Positions 7,278 to 15,041 of a stretch of 64,000 bases of DNA are shown piece after piece. The notes below the pieces were generated by a model. It saw only the letters and a program-made list of their open reading frames with translations. It did not search any database and had not been told where the DNA came from. The stretch's first letter is position 1. Each line of letters starts with the position of its first letter. The translations under genes were made by a program, and so were the position numbers. The stretch comes from Lysobacter antibioticus. Its GTDB lineage: Bacteria; Pseudomonadota; Gammaproteobacteria; Xanthomonadales; Xanthomonadaceae. The DNA lies in the NCBI RefSeq assembly GCF_001442535.1, contig NZ_CP013141.1, positions 2,694,624 through 2,758,623 on the forward strand, written 5' to 3'.

Positions 7278-7343
7278 ACTGCCTTCCAAGCAGTTAACCA
7301 GGAACGAAAGTTCCGACTCAGGAAACGCCCCGCGCGGCGTTTC
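7277..7343 (+). ncRNA. Hairpin series following the tRNA-like elements
   Basis: Three perfect stems follow in a row. AACTGC/GCAGTT (7277-7282, 7290-7295) has a seven-base loop CTTCCAA and looks like an isolated anticodon arm. GGAAC/GTTCC (7301-7305, 7310-7314) has a GAAA tetraloop of the GNRA class. GAAACGCC/GGCGTTTC (7322-7329, 7336-7343) has a six-base loop. The spacing suggests one continuous structured RNA with the two tRNA-like modules. The last stem has no U-run behind it, so it is not a standard terminator, and readthrough into the slipin gene is likely. Confidence 0.5.
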
Positions 7344-7646
7344 GCCAAACGCCGCGTTCGCGCGGCGCGCAACGGAACGACGCAGCGGCACCATCGCCGG
7401 ACCCGCGCCCTCGTGGCGCGCGACGGTGCGGCGTAAGCCTCGCGACAGGGAAGGTCGCGAACGCGAGCCGCATCGCCTCCCGCCGGAAAGCGCGCGGGTT
7501 TCGCGATGGCGACGCCAGGGGCGTTTCCTACCTATTACTTTCGTCGGCGCTTGCGCACGACGGATCACCGCGCCTTTGCGACGACCGATTCGGTCGCAAC
7601 GGCCACCACCACGGATCGGGCCCACCGGAACCACAAGGAGAACACC

Positions 7647-8777
7647 ATGTTCTGGATGAAGAAGGTCGTGGTCGGCGATGCCGAGCGCGCCCTGGTTTAC
7701 CGCAATCGCCGGATCGAGCGCGTGCTCGGCCCCGGCGTCCACCGACTCGGCAACTGGAAGCGCCAACTCGAAGTGTCGCTGCACTCGATCGTCGACGCCC
7801 AGTACAACGGCCGCGACGTCGACGCGCTGATCGCCGGCCTCGGCGCGCGCCTGCACGATCACTTCGTGCTCGCCAACCTGGGCATGCAGGAGATCGGCCT
7901 GATGCTGCGCAACGGCAGGATCGACGATGTCCTCGCACCGGGCACCCGCCAGTTGTATTGGAAGGGCTTGGCGCAGGTCGAAGTGCGCACTATCGCCCTC
8001 GCCGATGGTCTGGCGATCGAGCCGGACGTCGCCAACCGCTTGCGTCAGCTCGCTTACCTGGACCGCATCGCCGTTGCCGGCGCGGTGCCGACCGAGTCGG
8101 CCGGGCTGTTGTTTGTCGACGGCAAGTTGGTGCGCCGTCTCGAGCCGGGCGCCTATGCGTTCTGGAATTTCCGCAAGAACGTCAGCGTGGAGGTGGTCGA
8201 GCTGCGTATGCAGGCGATGGAGGTGTCGGGCCAGGAGTTGCTGACCCGCGACAAGGTCTCACTGCGCGTGAACCTGGCGGCCAGCGTGCGCGTGACCGAC
8301 CCGGTCGCCGCGCGCACCCGCGTCGCCAAGCACGCCGAGCACGTCTATCGCGAGCTGCAGTACGGCCTGCGCAAGGCGGTCTCGTCGAAGACGCTGGACG
8401 AGTTGCTCGGCGACAAGGCCTCGCTCGACGCCGACATCTTCGCCTACGTGCGTGGCCAGGTCGCCGGCATCGGCGTCGAAGTGCTCGGGGTGGGCGTCAA
8501 GGACGTGATCCTGCCGGGCGAGATGAAGGAGATCCTCAACGGCGTGGTGCAGGCGGAGAAGACGGCGCAAGCCAACGTGATCCGTCGCCGCGAGGAGGCG
8601 AACGCAACGCGCAGCCTGCTCAACACCGCGAAGTTGATCGAAGACAGCCCGGTGCTGATGCGGCTCAAGGAGCTCGAGGCGCTGGAGAAGATCACCGAGA
8701 AGATCGACAAGTTGACCGTGTTCGGCGGTCTGGAGGGAGTCATGAAGCAATTGGTCAGTCTCAGGGGCCACGGCTGA
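7647..8777 (+). CDS. Slipin-like SPFH/Band-7 protein of the RtcB operon
   Basis: This 376-residue protein resembles the slipin/SPFH (prohibitin-stomatin) group. The N-terminal 190 residues contain three related beta-rich segments with the pattern 'ALVYRNRRIERVLGPGVH', 'GLMLRNGRIDDVLAPGTRQL' and 'GLLFVDGKLVRRLEPGAYAF'. The SPFH core follows (about 200-300: VSLRVNLAASVRVTDPVAAR, the YRELQYGLRKAVSSKTLDEL segment and VEVLGVGVKDVILPGEMKEI), then a C-terminal helical part (EKTAQANVIRRREEANATRS). There is no N-terminal membrane helix. The start at 7647 has GGAG eight bases upstream, and longer in-frame starts look random. It is the first protein gene after the tRNA-like RNAs and is followed by a hypothetical gene and rtcB. 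Slipins are known neighbours of RtcB; a scaffold role in RNA repair is inference. Confidence 0.85.
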   Translation: MFWMKKVVVGDAERALVYRNRRIERVLGPGVHRLGNWKRQLEVSLHSIVDAQYNGRDVDALIAGLGARLHDHFVLANLGMQEIGLMLRNGRIDDVLAPGTRQLYWKGLAQVEVRTIALADGLAIEPDVANRLRQLAYLDRIAVAGAVPTESAGLLFVDGKLVRRLEPGAYAFWNFRKNVSVEVVELRMQAMEVSGQELLTRDKVSLRVNLAASVRVTDPVAARTRVAKHAEHVYRELQYGLRKAVSSKTLDELLGDKASLDADIFAYVRGQVAGIGVEVLGVGVKDVILPGEMKEILNGVVQAEKTAQANVIRRREEANATRSLLNTAKLIEDSPVLMRLKELEALEKITEKIDKLTVFGGLEGVMKQLVSLRGHG

Positions 8778-8913
8778 ACGCAGGACCGGGCGGCATCGCC
8801 GTCCGGATTCCGATAGCGCCGGGGCCGCAAGCCCATAACGGACGCCGCTCCCCAGGGAGCGGCCATATCGTCGTGCCCGCGGGGCACGACGGACTATCGG
8901 ATAGAGAATCGCG

Positions 8914-9796
8914 ATGCGTAACGATATGTACAAAGTGATCGTCGAACGGCCGCGAGGCGGAGGCATGGCCTCGACTCGCACGCGGCCGGCTCGCGATCTG
9001 GAAGACGAACCGCTGCACGAGGGCATGAAATACCGCCACGGCAGCCGCAAGTGGCTCAACGAAAACCTGAAACCGCTGCAACGCTATCTGGAACGGCAGC
9101 TCGGTCGGCGCTGGGATTTCGTCTACTCGGAACTGTGCGAGCGGGTCGACCGGCGCAACACGGTGCAACAGCACATCCACCAACACCTCGAGGATTTCGT
9201 GGCGATGCAGGTGCATCGGATCGACGGCGAACTGTGCGCGATGCGCCGTTACGGCGGCTTCAAGGCCTTGGCCGAGTCCTGGCACGAGCTGTACGTGTGC
9301 CCGGACAGCGGCTGCCTGATGCGCAACGAAGCGGCGCTCCGTGCGCGGATCGAGCGGCGTCGCGCGCATGTACGGGCGGTGCAGCACCGCCAACAAGGGC
9401 TGGAGCCGGAGGTGCGCAAACTCGGGCCGTCCGCTCAGCTGCGGCGCATCGACGGCATCTGGTATGCGATCGAGCTGGCGCCCGTGCCTGCGTCCTGGCA
9501 ACGCCAGCCGCGTCACGCTGCGCACGGCACGGTTCGTGCCTTCGCCCACGATGCGGTCATCGGCCAGCCCGCCAGCGACTGCGCGAGCCGGCGCGAGCCG
9601 GCGCGAGCGCCTTTACACAGACGCCGGCGTTTATGCACAGCGCAAGCGGCAACTCGCACGCAGCGAACTGCTCGAACACGGACTCAGAAACAACGACCTG
9701 CCGGACGCCTACGACGCCCCCGTCCCACGGCGCTGGCGCCGGATGGGCAAGTACCGCGGACCCATCCGCCCCGGCGGCCGCCACAAGGAACATTGA
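8914..9796 (+). pseudogene. Frameshifted RtcB-operon protein of unknown function
   Basis: The reading frame starts at ATG 8914 (MRNDMYKVIVERPRGGG) and is coherent to about residue 224, with RKWLNENLKPLQRYLERQLG, YSELCERV and a CPDSGCLMRN Cys pair. It then continues coherently only in a different frame (LYTDAGVYAQRKRQLARSEL to GGRHKEH, stop at 9796). The break falls exactly on a tandem repeat of the 10-base unit GCGCGAGCCG at 9581-9600, followed by a partial copy at 9601. Removing one 10-base unit restores a single 290-codon frame that ends directly before the rtcB ATG. As written, the first frame runs on out of phase through rtcB. I do not recognise a named domain; position between slipin and rtcB suggests a conserved partner. 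It could be a real mutation, a phase-variable switch or a sequencing error. Confidence 0.75.
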
Positions 9797-11020
9797 ATGA
9801 CGACTACATCGAACTACGAACTGCTCCACGCCGACGAAGGCGCGGTGCCGGTCAAGGCCTGGATCCGCGGCGTCCCCGTCGACGAAGGCGCCAAGCGGCA
9901 GTTGCGCAACATCGCCGCCCTGCCCCATGTCGGGCCCTGGGTGGCGGTGATGCCGGACGTGCACCTCGGCAAGGGCGCCACGGTCGGTTCGGTCGTGCCC
10001 ACGCGCGGCGCGATCATCCCGGCCGCGGTCGGCGTCGACATCGGCTGCGGCATGGCCGCGGTGCGCACCACGTTGCGGGCCAAGGATCTGCCCGACAGCC
10101 TGGCCAAACTGCGCTCGGCGATCGAGCACTGCGTCCCGGTCGGCAACGGCCGCGGCGGCGAGCACCGGCGTTTGCCGGACAGCCATGCCACGCGCCTGGC
10201 CAAGTCCGGACTGGCGCAGCGGCTCGACGCCATCCACGCCAAGCACCGCAAGCTGCGCACCGACAAGCTCGACAAACAGATCGGCACGCTCGGCGGCGGC
10301 AACCACTTCATCGAGGTCTGTCTCGACGAAGCCGGCGCGGTGTGGGCGATGCTGCACTCGGGGTCGCGCGGCACCGGCAACCTGATCGGCAGCTACTTCA
10401 TCGAACTGGCGCGGCTGAAGCTGGAACGCCGCGTGCTCGGCTTTCATCTGCCGGACAAGGACCTGGCCTTCCTGCTCGAAGGCGAGCCTTTGTTCGACGA
10501 CTACATCGAAGCGATGTCGTGGGCGCAGGACTACGCTCGCCACAACCGCGAGGCGATGATGGACCGGGTCCTGCACGCGATGCGGATCCAGTTGCCGAAG
10601 TTCCAATTGGAAAAGACCGCGGTCAACTGCCATCACAACTATGTGCAGCAAGAGCAGCACTTCGGCGAATCGCTGTGGGTGACCCGCAAGGGCGCGGTCA
10701 GCGCCCGCGAGGGCGAACTCGGGATCATCCCGGGCAGCATGGGCGCGCGCAGCTACATCGTGCGCGGCAAGGGCGATGCCGACAGCTTCCACAGCTGCAG
10801 CCACGGTGCCGGCCGGGTCATGAGCCGCAGCGAAGCCCGCAAGCAGATCACCTTGAAAGATCACCGCGAGGCCACGGCCCACGTGGAATGCCGCAAGGAC
10901 GCGGCGGTCATCGACGAGTCGCCGGCGGCCTACAAGCCGATCGAGGCGGTGATGGCTGCGCAGTCCGACCTGGTCGAGGTGGTCCACACCTTGCGCCAGG
11001 TGGTCTGCATCAAGGGTTGA
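9797..11020 (+). CDS. rtcB: RNA-splicing ligase RtcB
   Basis: This 407-residue RNA ligase joins 2',3'-cyclic phosphate or 3'-phosphate ends to 5'-OH ends using GTP and Mn2+. Visible landmarks are PDVHLGKGATVG, the metal cysteine Cys84 in GVDIGCGM, GGGNHFIEV, LHSGSRGTGN, the CHHNY metal histidines, and the guanylylated histidine His336 in SCSHGAGRVMSR, close to His337 in E. coli RtcB. Length is normal for the family. ATG 9797 directly follows the stop of the preceding gene. The operon order is tRNA-like RNAs, slipin, hypothetical, rtcB. No rtcA cyclase, rtcR regulator or archease gene is present in the window. Function is firm; the natural RNA substrate is unknown. Confidence 0.97.
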   Translation: MTTTSNYELLHADEGAVPVKAWIRGVPVDEGAKRQLRNIAALPHVGPWVAVMPDVHLGKGATVGSVVPTRGAIIPAAVGVDIGCGMAAVRTTLRAKDLPDSLAKLRSAIEHCVPVGNGRGGEHRRLPDSHATRLAKSGLAQRLDAIHAKHRKLRTDKLDKQIGTLGGGNHFIEVCLDEAGAVWAMLHSGSRGTGNLIGSYFIELARLKLERRVLGFHLPDKDLAFLLEGEPLFDDYIEAMSWAQDYARHNREAMMDRVLHAMRIQLPKFQLEKTAVNCHHNYVQQEQHFGESLWVTRKGAVSAREGELGIIPGSMGARSYIVRGKGDADSFHSCSHGAGRVMSRSEARKQITLKDHREATAHVECRKDAAVIDESPAAYKPIEAVMAAQSDLVEVVHTLRQVVCIKG

Positions 11021-11042
11021 AGCACCGGTTTGCGCTTTCGAC

Positions 11043-11067
11043 GCCGCCCCTCGGGGCGGCTTTTTTT
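11043..11067 (+). terminator. Rho-independent terminator of the rtcB operon
   Basis: The stem GCCGCCCC/GGGGCGGC with a TC turn is followed by seven T residues, 22 bases after the rtcB stop. It closes the slipin-rtcB transcript. Confidence 0.93.
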
Positions 11068-11313
11068 GCCTGAGCGCGGGGCCCCGAGCCTCGGCGTCGC
11101 CGCCCCCGCATTCAGGGCGCGACCCAACCGTGGTTCAGCTCTATTTACACGATTCAGGCAACCATGAACGCCTTTGCCGTTGTCTGAACAAGCTTTACGC
11201 ACCTTTGCGACTACGCTCGCGGTTCATTTGTGCGCTGGCGACTTTTCCAGGCCCGCGGCCTGCCGAAAACCGATATCGTGCGAATGCAAGAGGAATGCCA
11301 ACGGACTGAGCTC

Positions 11314-11595
11314 ATGACGCATCGCAATGCCGACCGGCTGTCCTCCTTCCACTCCGACAGTGAGTGCGAACCGACCCCGACCGCCGCGTCCGCGGCGGCG
11401 CTATCCCACGAAACCCGCGAGCTCGCCATCACTTATGGCCTCGGCGCACGCCTGCATCACGGCGAACGCCACTGGTCCGACATCCGCGACGACCTGGCCC
11501 GCGGCTGGGAGCGTTTGTGCGGGCGCGAACGCGTGCCGTGGACTCAGGTCGAGGGCGACGTCGAAGGCGCCTGGCGCCTGGTGTTGGCCGACTGA
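11314..11595 (+). CDS. Small hypothetical protein
   Basis: This 93-residue soluble protein has a Ser/Thr/Pro-rich N-terminal third and a conserved-looking helical part with the pattern LSHETRELAITYGLGARLHH, WSDIRDDLARGWERLC and VEGDVEGAWRLVLAD. The density of Trp, Arg and Asp in that segment and the coherent codon use argue that it is real. ATG 11314 is preferred; ATG 11284 in the same frame lies ten codons upstream and cannot be excluded. I do not recognise the family. It lies between the rtcB terminator and a convergent EamA transporter. Confidence 0.6.
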   Translation: MTHRNADRLSSFHSDSECEPTPTAASAAALSHETRELAITYGLGARLHHGERHWSDIRDDLARGWERLCGRERVPWTQVEGDVEGAWRLVLAD

Positions 11596-11732
11596 ATCGG
11601 TCGCGGGCCGCACGCCGCCGCGTCGATAAATTCCCCGCCGGCGCCTCCCTGCGCCGGACGAGTGGGCGATGCACCCACTGAGCCGCGTTACGTACGCGGA
11701 TCGGGTCGAGAAAACGATAAGCGCCGATTCGT

Positions 11733-12638
11733 TCAGGCGCGCACCGGCTGCGGCCGCCGCCACTGCCATTTCAGATTCACCCCGAGCGTGCCGATCACGA
11801 TCAACACCACGCCGAGGCTCTGCACCGGCACCAGGCTGTGGCCGTAGACCAGATAGTCGAGCAGCAGCGCGATCACCGGATAGATGAAAGCCAGCACCGC
11901 GATCGTCGCCACCGGCAGGCGCGGATACGAGGTGTAGAACAGCACGTAGCACACGCCGCTGTGGATCAGTCCCAGGCCGGCGAGCCAGAACCAGTGATCG
12001 CCCGGCACCCACACCGCCGTGTAGTCGGCGAACGGCGCCAGCATGACGATGCCGACCAGACATTGGATCAACACCACCGCGAACGGCCGCTCGCGGCTGA
12101 TCCGCCGCGACAGCAACAACGAGGCCCCGCACAGGATCGCCGCCACGAAGGTCAGGCCGACGCCGATCAGATAGCCGCTGCCGGCGCTGTTCCACAGCTT
12201 GAACGGGTCGGCCGAGCACAGCACGCCGACGAAGGCGATCGCGGTCCAGCCCAGGTCGGCGCTGCGCGTGCGCTCGCCGTAGAACATCGCCGCCATGCCC
12301 ATGACCACGAACGGAAAGAAGTGGTAGACCATGGTCGCCACGCCGATCGACGAACGCGCCATGCCGGCGAACAGGGCGACCCAGTTCAATACCAGCAGCA
12401 CGCCGCTGAAGATCGCCGAGCGGATCAGCGCGCGCTCGCCCAGCAGGCCGCGGAACAGACCGCGGGCGCCGCCCCAGGCAATCAGGAACGCGCTGCCGAA
12501 GACGCAGCGGAACAGCACCGCGGTGATCGCGTCCTGGCCGCTCTCGTGCACGAACACACCGACCGAACCGATCAACAGCTCGGCGATCAGCAACTGGATC
12601 AGGGCGCTACGCGACTCGCTCGGGCTGACGGCGTTCAT
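11733..12638 (-). CDS. EamA/DMT family transporter
   Basis: This 301-residue membrane protein has about ten predicted helices in two EamA repeats, for example LIQLLIAELLIGSVGVFVHE, SGVLLVLNWVALFAGMARSS, GYLIGVGLTFVAAILCGASL and ATIAVLAFIYPVIALLLDYL. Drug/metabolite transporters of this family export amino acids, metabolites or toxic compounds. Start 12638 (MNAVSPSESR) faces a MocR-type regulator start at 12795 across a 156-base divergent promoter. That arrangement is typical of an exporter controlled by its neighbouring MocR protein, perhaps for an amino acid or vitamin B6 compound. The substrate is inferred only in this broad way. Confidence 0.88.
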   Translation of the reverse strand: MNAVSPSESRSALIQLLIAELLIGSVGVFVHESGQDAITAVLFRCVFGSAFLIAWGGARGLFRGLLGERALIRSAIFSGVLLVLNWVALFAGMARSSIGVATMVYHFFPFVVMGMAAMFYGERTRSADLGWTAIAFVGVLCSADPFKLWNSAGSGYLIGVGLTFVAAILCGASLLLSRRISRERPFAVVLIQCLVGIVMLAPFADYTAVWVPGDHWFWLAGLGLIHSGVCYVLFYTSYPRLPVATIAVLAFIYPVIALLLDYLVYGHSLVPVQSLGVVLIVIGTLGVNLKWQWRRPQPVRA

Positions 12639-12794
12639 GGCGGCGACGGCAAGGGGGGAAGGACAGCCTAGGCCGAGGCGGCGGACCGATACAGATTCAG
12701 TTAGGATCGGATTCGACCAGTACAGATCCGGACTATCGTGCTGTTCCGCCGGCCGAGAGCACGGCAATCGCCCCTGCCCCGAGAGAGTCGTCGC

Positions 12795-14216
12795 ATGTCC
12801 CAGGACCTGCTCTACGAACGCCTTGCCGACCGTATGCGCCGGCAGATCCAGCGCGGCGTGTTGCGCGCCGGCGAACGCCTGCCTTCGCTGCGCCGGCTCG
12901 GCCGCGACCAGCGCATCAGCCTGGCCACCGCGGTCGAGGCCTATCAGCAACTCGAACGCGAAGGCCTGATCGAGGCGCGGCCGCGCTCGGGCTATTACGT
13001 GCGCTCGGCGCCGATGCAGGCGCCGCGCAGCCCGCGCGCGCGGCACCTGTCGCGCGCGCCGATGCCGGTGCGCAATCCGGCCCTGCTCGGCGTGCTCGAC
13101 GTGCAGTCGCGCCGCGACCTGGTACCGCTGCACGCGGCGACGCCGGCCGCGGCGTTGCTGCCGAGCGCGGCCCTGGCCGCCTCGATCACCCGGGTGATGC
13201 GCCGCGACCCCGGCACCGCGCTCGGCTACACCGTGCCGCAAGGCTTGCCGGAGCTGCGCGAACGCATCGCCCAACGCTACGGCCAGTGCGGGATCGAGAT
13301 CGACCCCGACGAAATCGTCATCACCGCCGGTGCGATGGAAGCGATCAGCCTGACCTTGCGCACGGTGACCCGGCCCGGCGACATCGTGATCCTGGAGACG
13401 CCGACCTATCACGGCCTGCTGCAGGCGGTCGCCGCGCAAGGCCTGCGCGTGCTCGAAGTACCCAACCGCCCCGGCCTGGGCATCGACGCCGCCCAGGTCG
13501 GCGAACTGCTCGAACGTCATGCCGTGCGCGCCGCCCTGCTGGTGCCCAACTTCAACAACCCGCTCGGCAGCCTGACCAGCGACGCCGACAAGCGTGCGCT
13601 CGTCGCCGCCTGCGCGGCGCACGGCACGGTGGTCATCGAAGACGACCTCTATGGCGAATTGGCCTACTCCGGCGAACGCCCCTCGCCGCTGCGCCGTTAC
13701 GACGACGGCGAACACGTGGTGACCTGCGGCTCGTATTCGAAAATGCTCGCACCCGGGCTGCGCGTGGGCTGGATGATCGGCGGGCGCCGCACGACCGAAC
13801 TGCTGCGCACCAAGAGTTTCTCGACCGTCGCCACCGCGACCTTGCCGCAGATGGCGCTGATCGAGCACTTCGCCCGCCACGACGTCGAACGCGGCCTGCG
13901 CCGCCTGCGCCGCGCCCTCGCCGACAACGCCCAGGCATATCGGCAGGCCTTGCTCGATCACTGGCCCGACGGCACCTGCGTGGCCGAACCGGCCGGCGGC
14001 ATGACCCTGTGGATCGAATTGCCCGACGACATCGACGGCCAAGCCTTGTTCGAGGCCGCGCTGGAGCGCGGCATCGGCACCTTGCCCGGGCATCTGTTCT
14101 CGAACCGCGGCGACTACAGCCACCACATGCGCTTGAGTTGCGGGCAACCCTGGGACCGCAAGATCGAGACCGCGCTGCGCACGGTCGGTGAGTTGGCGAA
14201 GGGGTTGCAGGGTTGA
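12795..14216 (+). CDS. MocR-type (GntR/aminotransferase) transcriptional regulator
   Basis: This 473-residue fusion has an N-terminal winged helix-turn-helix of the GntR family at about residues 1-70 (LYERLADRMRRQIQRGVLRA then SLRRLGRDQRISLATAVEAY) and a class I aminotransferase-like domain at about 115-470. The PLP lysine is Lys316 in CGSYSKMLAPGLRVGW, with the upstream NFNNPLG, VIEDDLYGEL and TPTYHGLL motifs all present. Such proteins sense PLP or PLP adducts and regulate nearby genes. The start is set at MSQDLLYERL because that is where the DNA-binding domain begins. It is divergent from the EamA transporter, its likely target. Whether the aminotransferase domain is catalytically active is unknown. 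Confidence 0.92.
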   Translation: MSQDLLYERLADRMRRQIQRGVLRAGERLPSLRRLGRDQRISLATAVEAYQQLEREGLIEARPRSGYYVRSAPMQAPRSPRARHLSRAPMPVRNPALLGVLDVQSRRDLVPLHAATPAAALLPSAALAASITRVMRRDPGTALGYTVPQGLPELRERIAQRYGQCGIEIDPDEIVITAGAMEAISLTLRTVTRPGDIVILETPTYHGLLQAVAAQGLRVLEVPNRPGLGIDAAQVGELLERHAVRAALLVPNFNNPLGSLTSDADKRALVAACAAHGTVVIEDDLYGELAYSGERPSPLRRYDDGEHVVTCGSYSKMLAPGLRVGWMIGGRRTTELLRTKSFSTVATATLPQMALIEHFARHDVERGLRRLRRALADNAQAYRQALLDHWPDGTCVAEPAGGMTLWIELPDDIDGQALFEAALERGIGTLPGHLFSNRGDYSHHMRLSCGQPWDRKIETALRTVGELAKGLQG

Positions 14217-14240
14217 TGCGCAGTGGCGTGGTCGGTGCAT

Positions 14241-14264
14241 GGTCGCGGCTCGCGCCGCTCCTAC
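14241..14264 (-). repeat. REP-like repeat, left half of an inverted pair
   Basis: This copy (GGTCGCGGCTCGCGCCGCTC plus CTAC) faces a complementary copy at 14287 across 22 bases, so the transcript could form a long hairpin. It belongs to the same family as the copy at 4762. Confidence 0.85.
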
Positions 14265-14286
14265 CCTTGCTTGCGTTGCTTCCGGG

Positions 14287-14310
14287 GTAGGAGCGGCGCG
14301 AGCCGCGACC
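14287..14310 (+). repeat. REP-like repeat, right half of an inverted pair
   Basis: This copy (GTAGGAGCGGCGCGAGCCGC plus GACC) is the exact reverse complement of the copy at 14241-14264. The pair sits between convergent genes, the preferred place for such elements. Confidence 0.85.
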
Positions 14311-14355
14311 GCGTCAATGCGACAACGGCGCAACATCGCCTCAGCGACAAACAAA

Positions 14356-14375
14356 AGGCCGCCCGAAGGCGGCCT
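14356..14375 (-). terminator. Terminator of the RND efflux/TetR operon
   Basis: AGGCCGCC/GGCGGCCT pair around a four-base loop. On the minus strand the stem is followed by TTTTGTTTGT, a good U-run. It lies 52 bases beyond the TetR stop and closes the four-gene minus-strand operon. Confidence 0.85.
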
Positions 14376-14426
14376 CTGCGCTCGTCGCCGTCCGGCGACG
14401 TCTAACGACTCAATCTTCCACTCGGC

Positions 14427-15041
14427 TCACGCCGTCAGCAGGCTCGGCAGAAACTGGTCCAACGCCGTCTTCACCTGCTCCACGTCGAGGTCGGGTTGCG
14501 AGATCGCCCGCATCGCCAGTCCTTCGATCAGGCATTGCAGGATCAACACACGCGTATCGACGGCGGCCTTCGGGATGCCGAGGCCACCATCCTTGGCGCT
14601 GCGCGCGAACCAGGCCGCAAGATCGGAACGGAACACCCGATCCGAGGCATGGGTCGCCGCGGCGATCTCTTCATCGCGCGTCGCTTCGGCGGTCAGCTCC
14701 AGGAACAAGGCCGCGCTGGTGATGTTGGGATCGTTCGCCTGCCATTGCTGGAACACTTCGGCGATGCCCGACACCAGGTCGCTGGTCGCGTGCAGCTTGG
14801 CGATATCGGCCCGCGCCTCTTCGAGCTGACGCTCGATGATCGCCAGGATGATGTCGTTCTTGCCTTTGAAATACCGGTAGATCAGGCCGGCGCTCATGCC
14901 GGCCGTATCGGCGATATTGGCCATGCTCGCGGCATGGAAGCCATGCACGACGAAGCATTTCTGCGCCGCGGTCAGGATGCGCTCGCGCTGAGCCAGCGCG
15001 CGCGCCTCGGCCTTGGCAGTGGGCTTGCCCGGGGTGCTCAT
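14427..15041 (-). CDS. TetR family repressor of the RND efflux operon
   Basis: This 204-residue protein has the TetR helix-turn-helix at about residues 15-65 (RERILTAAQKCFVVHGFHAA then MANIADTAGMSAGLIYRYFK), followed by an all-helical ligand-binding domain. Its ATG overlaps the stop of the outer-membrane factor gene (ATGA), so it is the fourth and last gene of the efflux operon. A perfect inverted repeat just upstream of the first gene (20960-20977) is a likely binding site, giving autoregulation. Placing the repressor at the distal end of the operon rather than divergently is less usual and would create negative feedback. The ligand is unknown. Confidence 0.92.
   Translation of the reverse strand: MSTPGKPTAKAEARALAQRERILTAAQKCFVVHGFHAASMANIADTAGMSAGLIYRYFKGKNDIILAIIERQLEEARADIAKLHATSDLVSGIAEVFQQWQANDPNITSAALFLELTAEATRDEEIAAATHASDRVFRSDLAAWFARSAKDGGLGIPKAAVDTRVLILQCLIEGLAMRAISQPDLDVEQVKTALDQFLPSLLTA

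Noticed and set aside
9797..11073. Continuation of the frame from 8914 into and past rtcB
   Set aside because: After the 10-bp repeat it reads out of phase through rtcB and gives Arg/Pro-rich nonsense; rtcB in the other frame is unmistakable.
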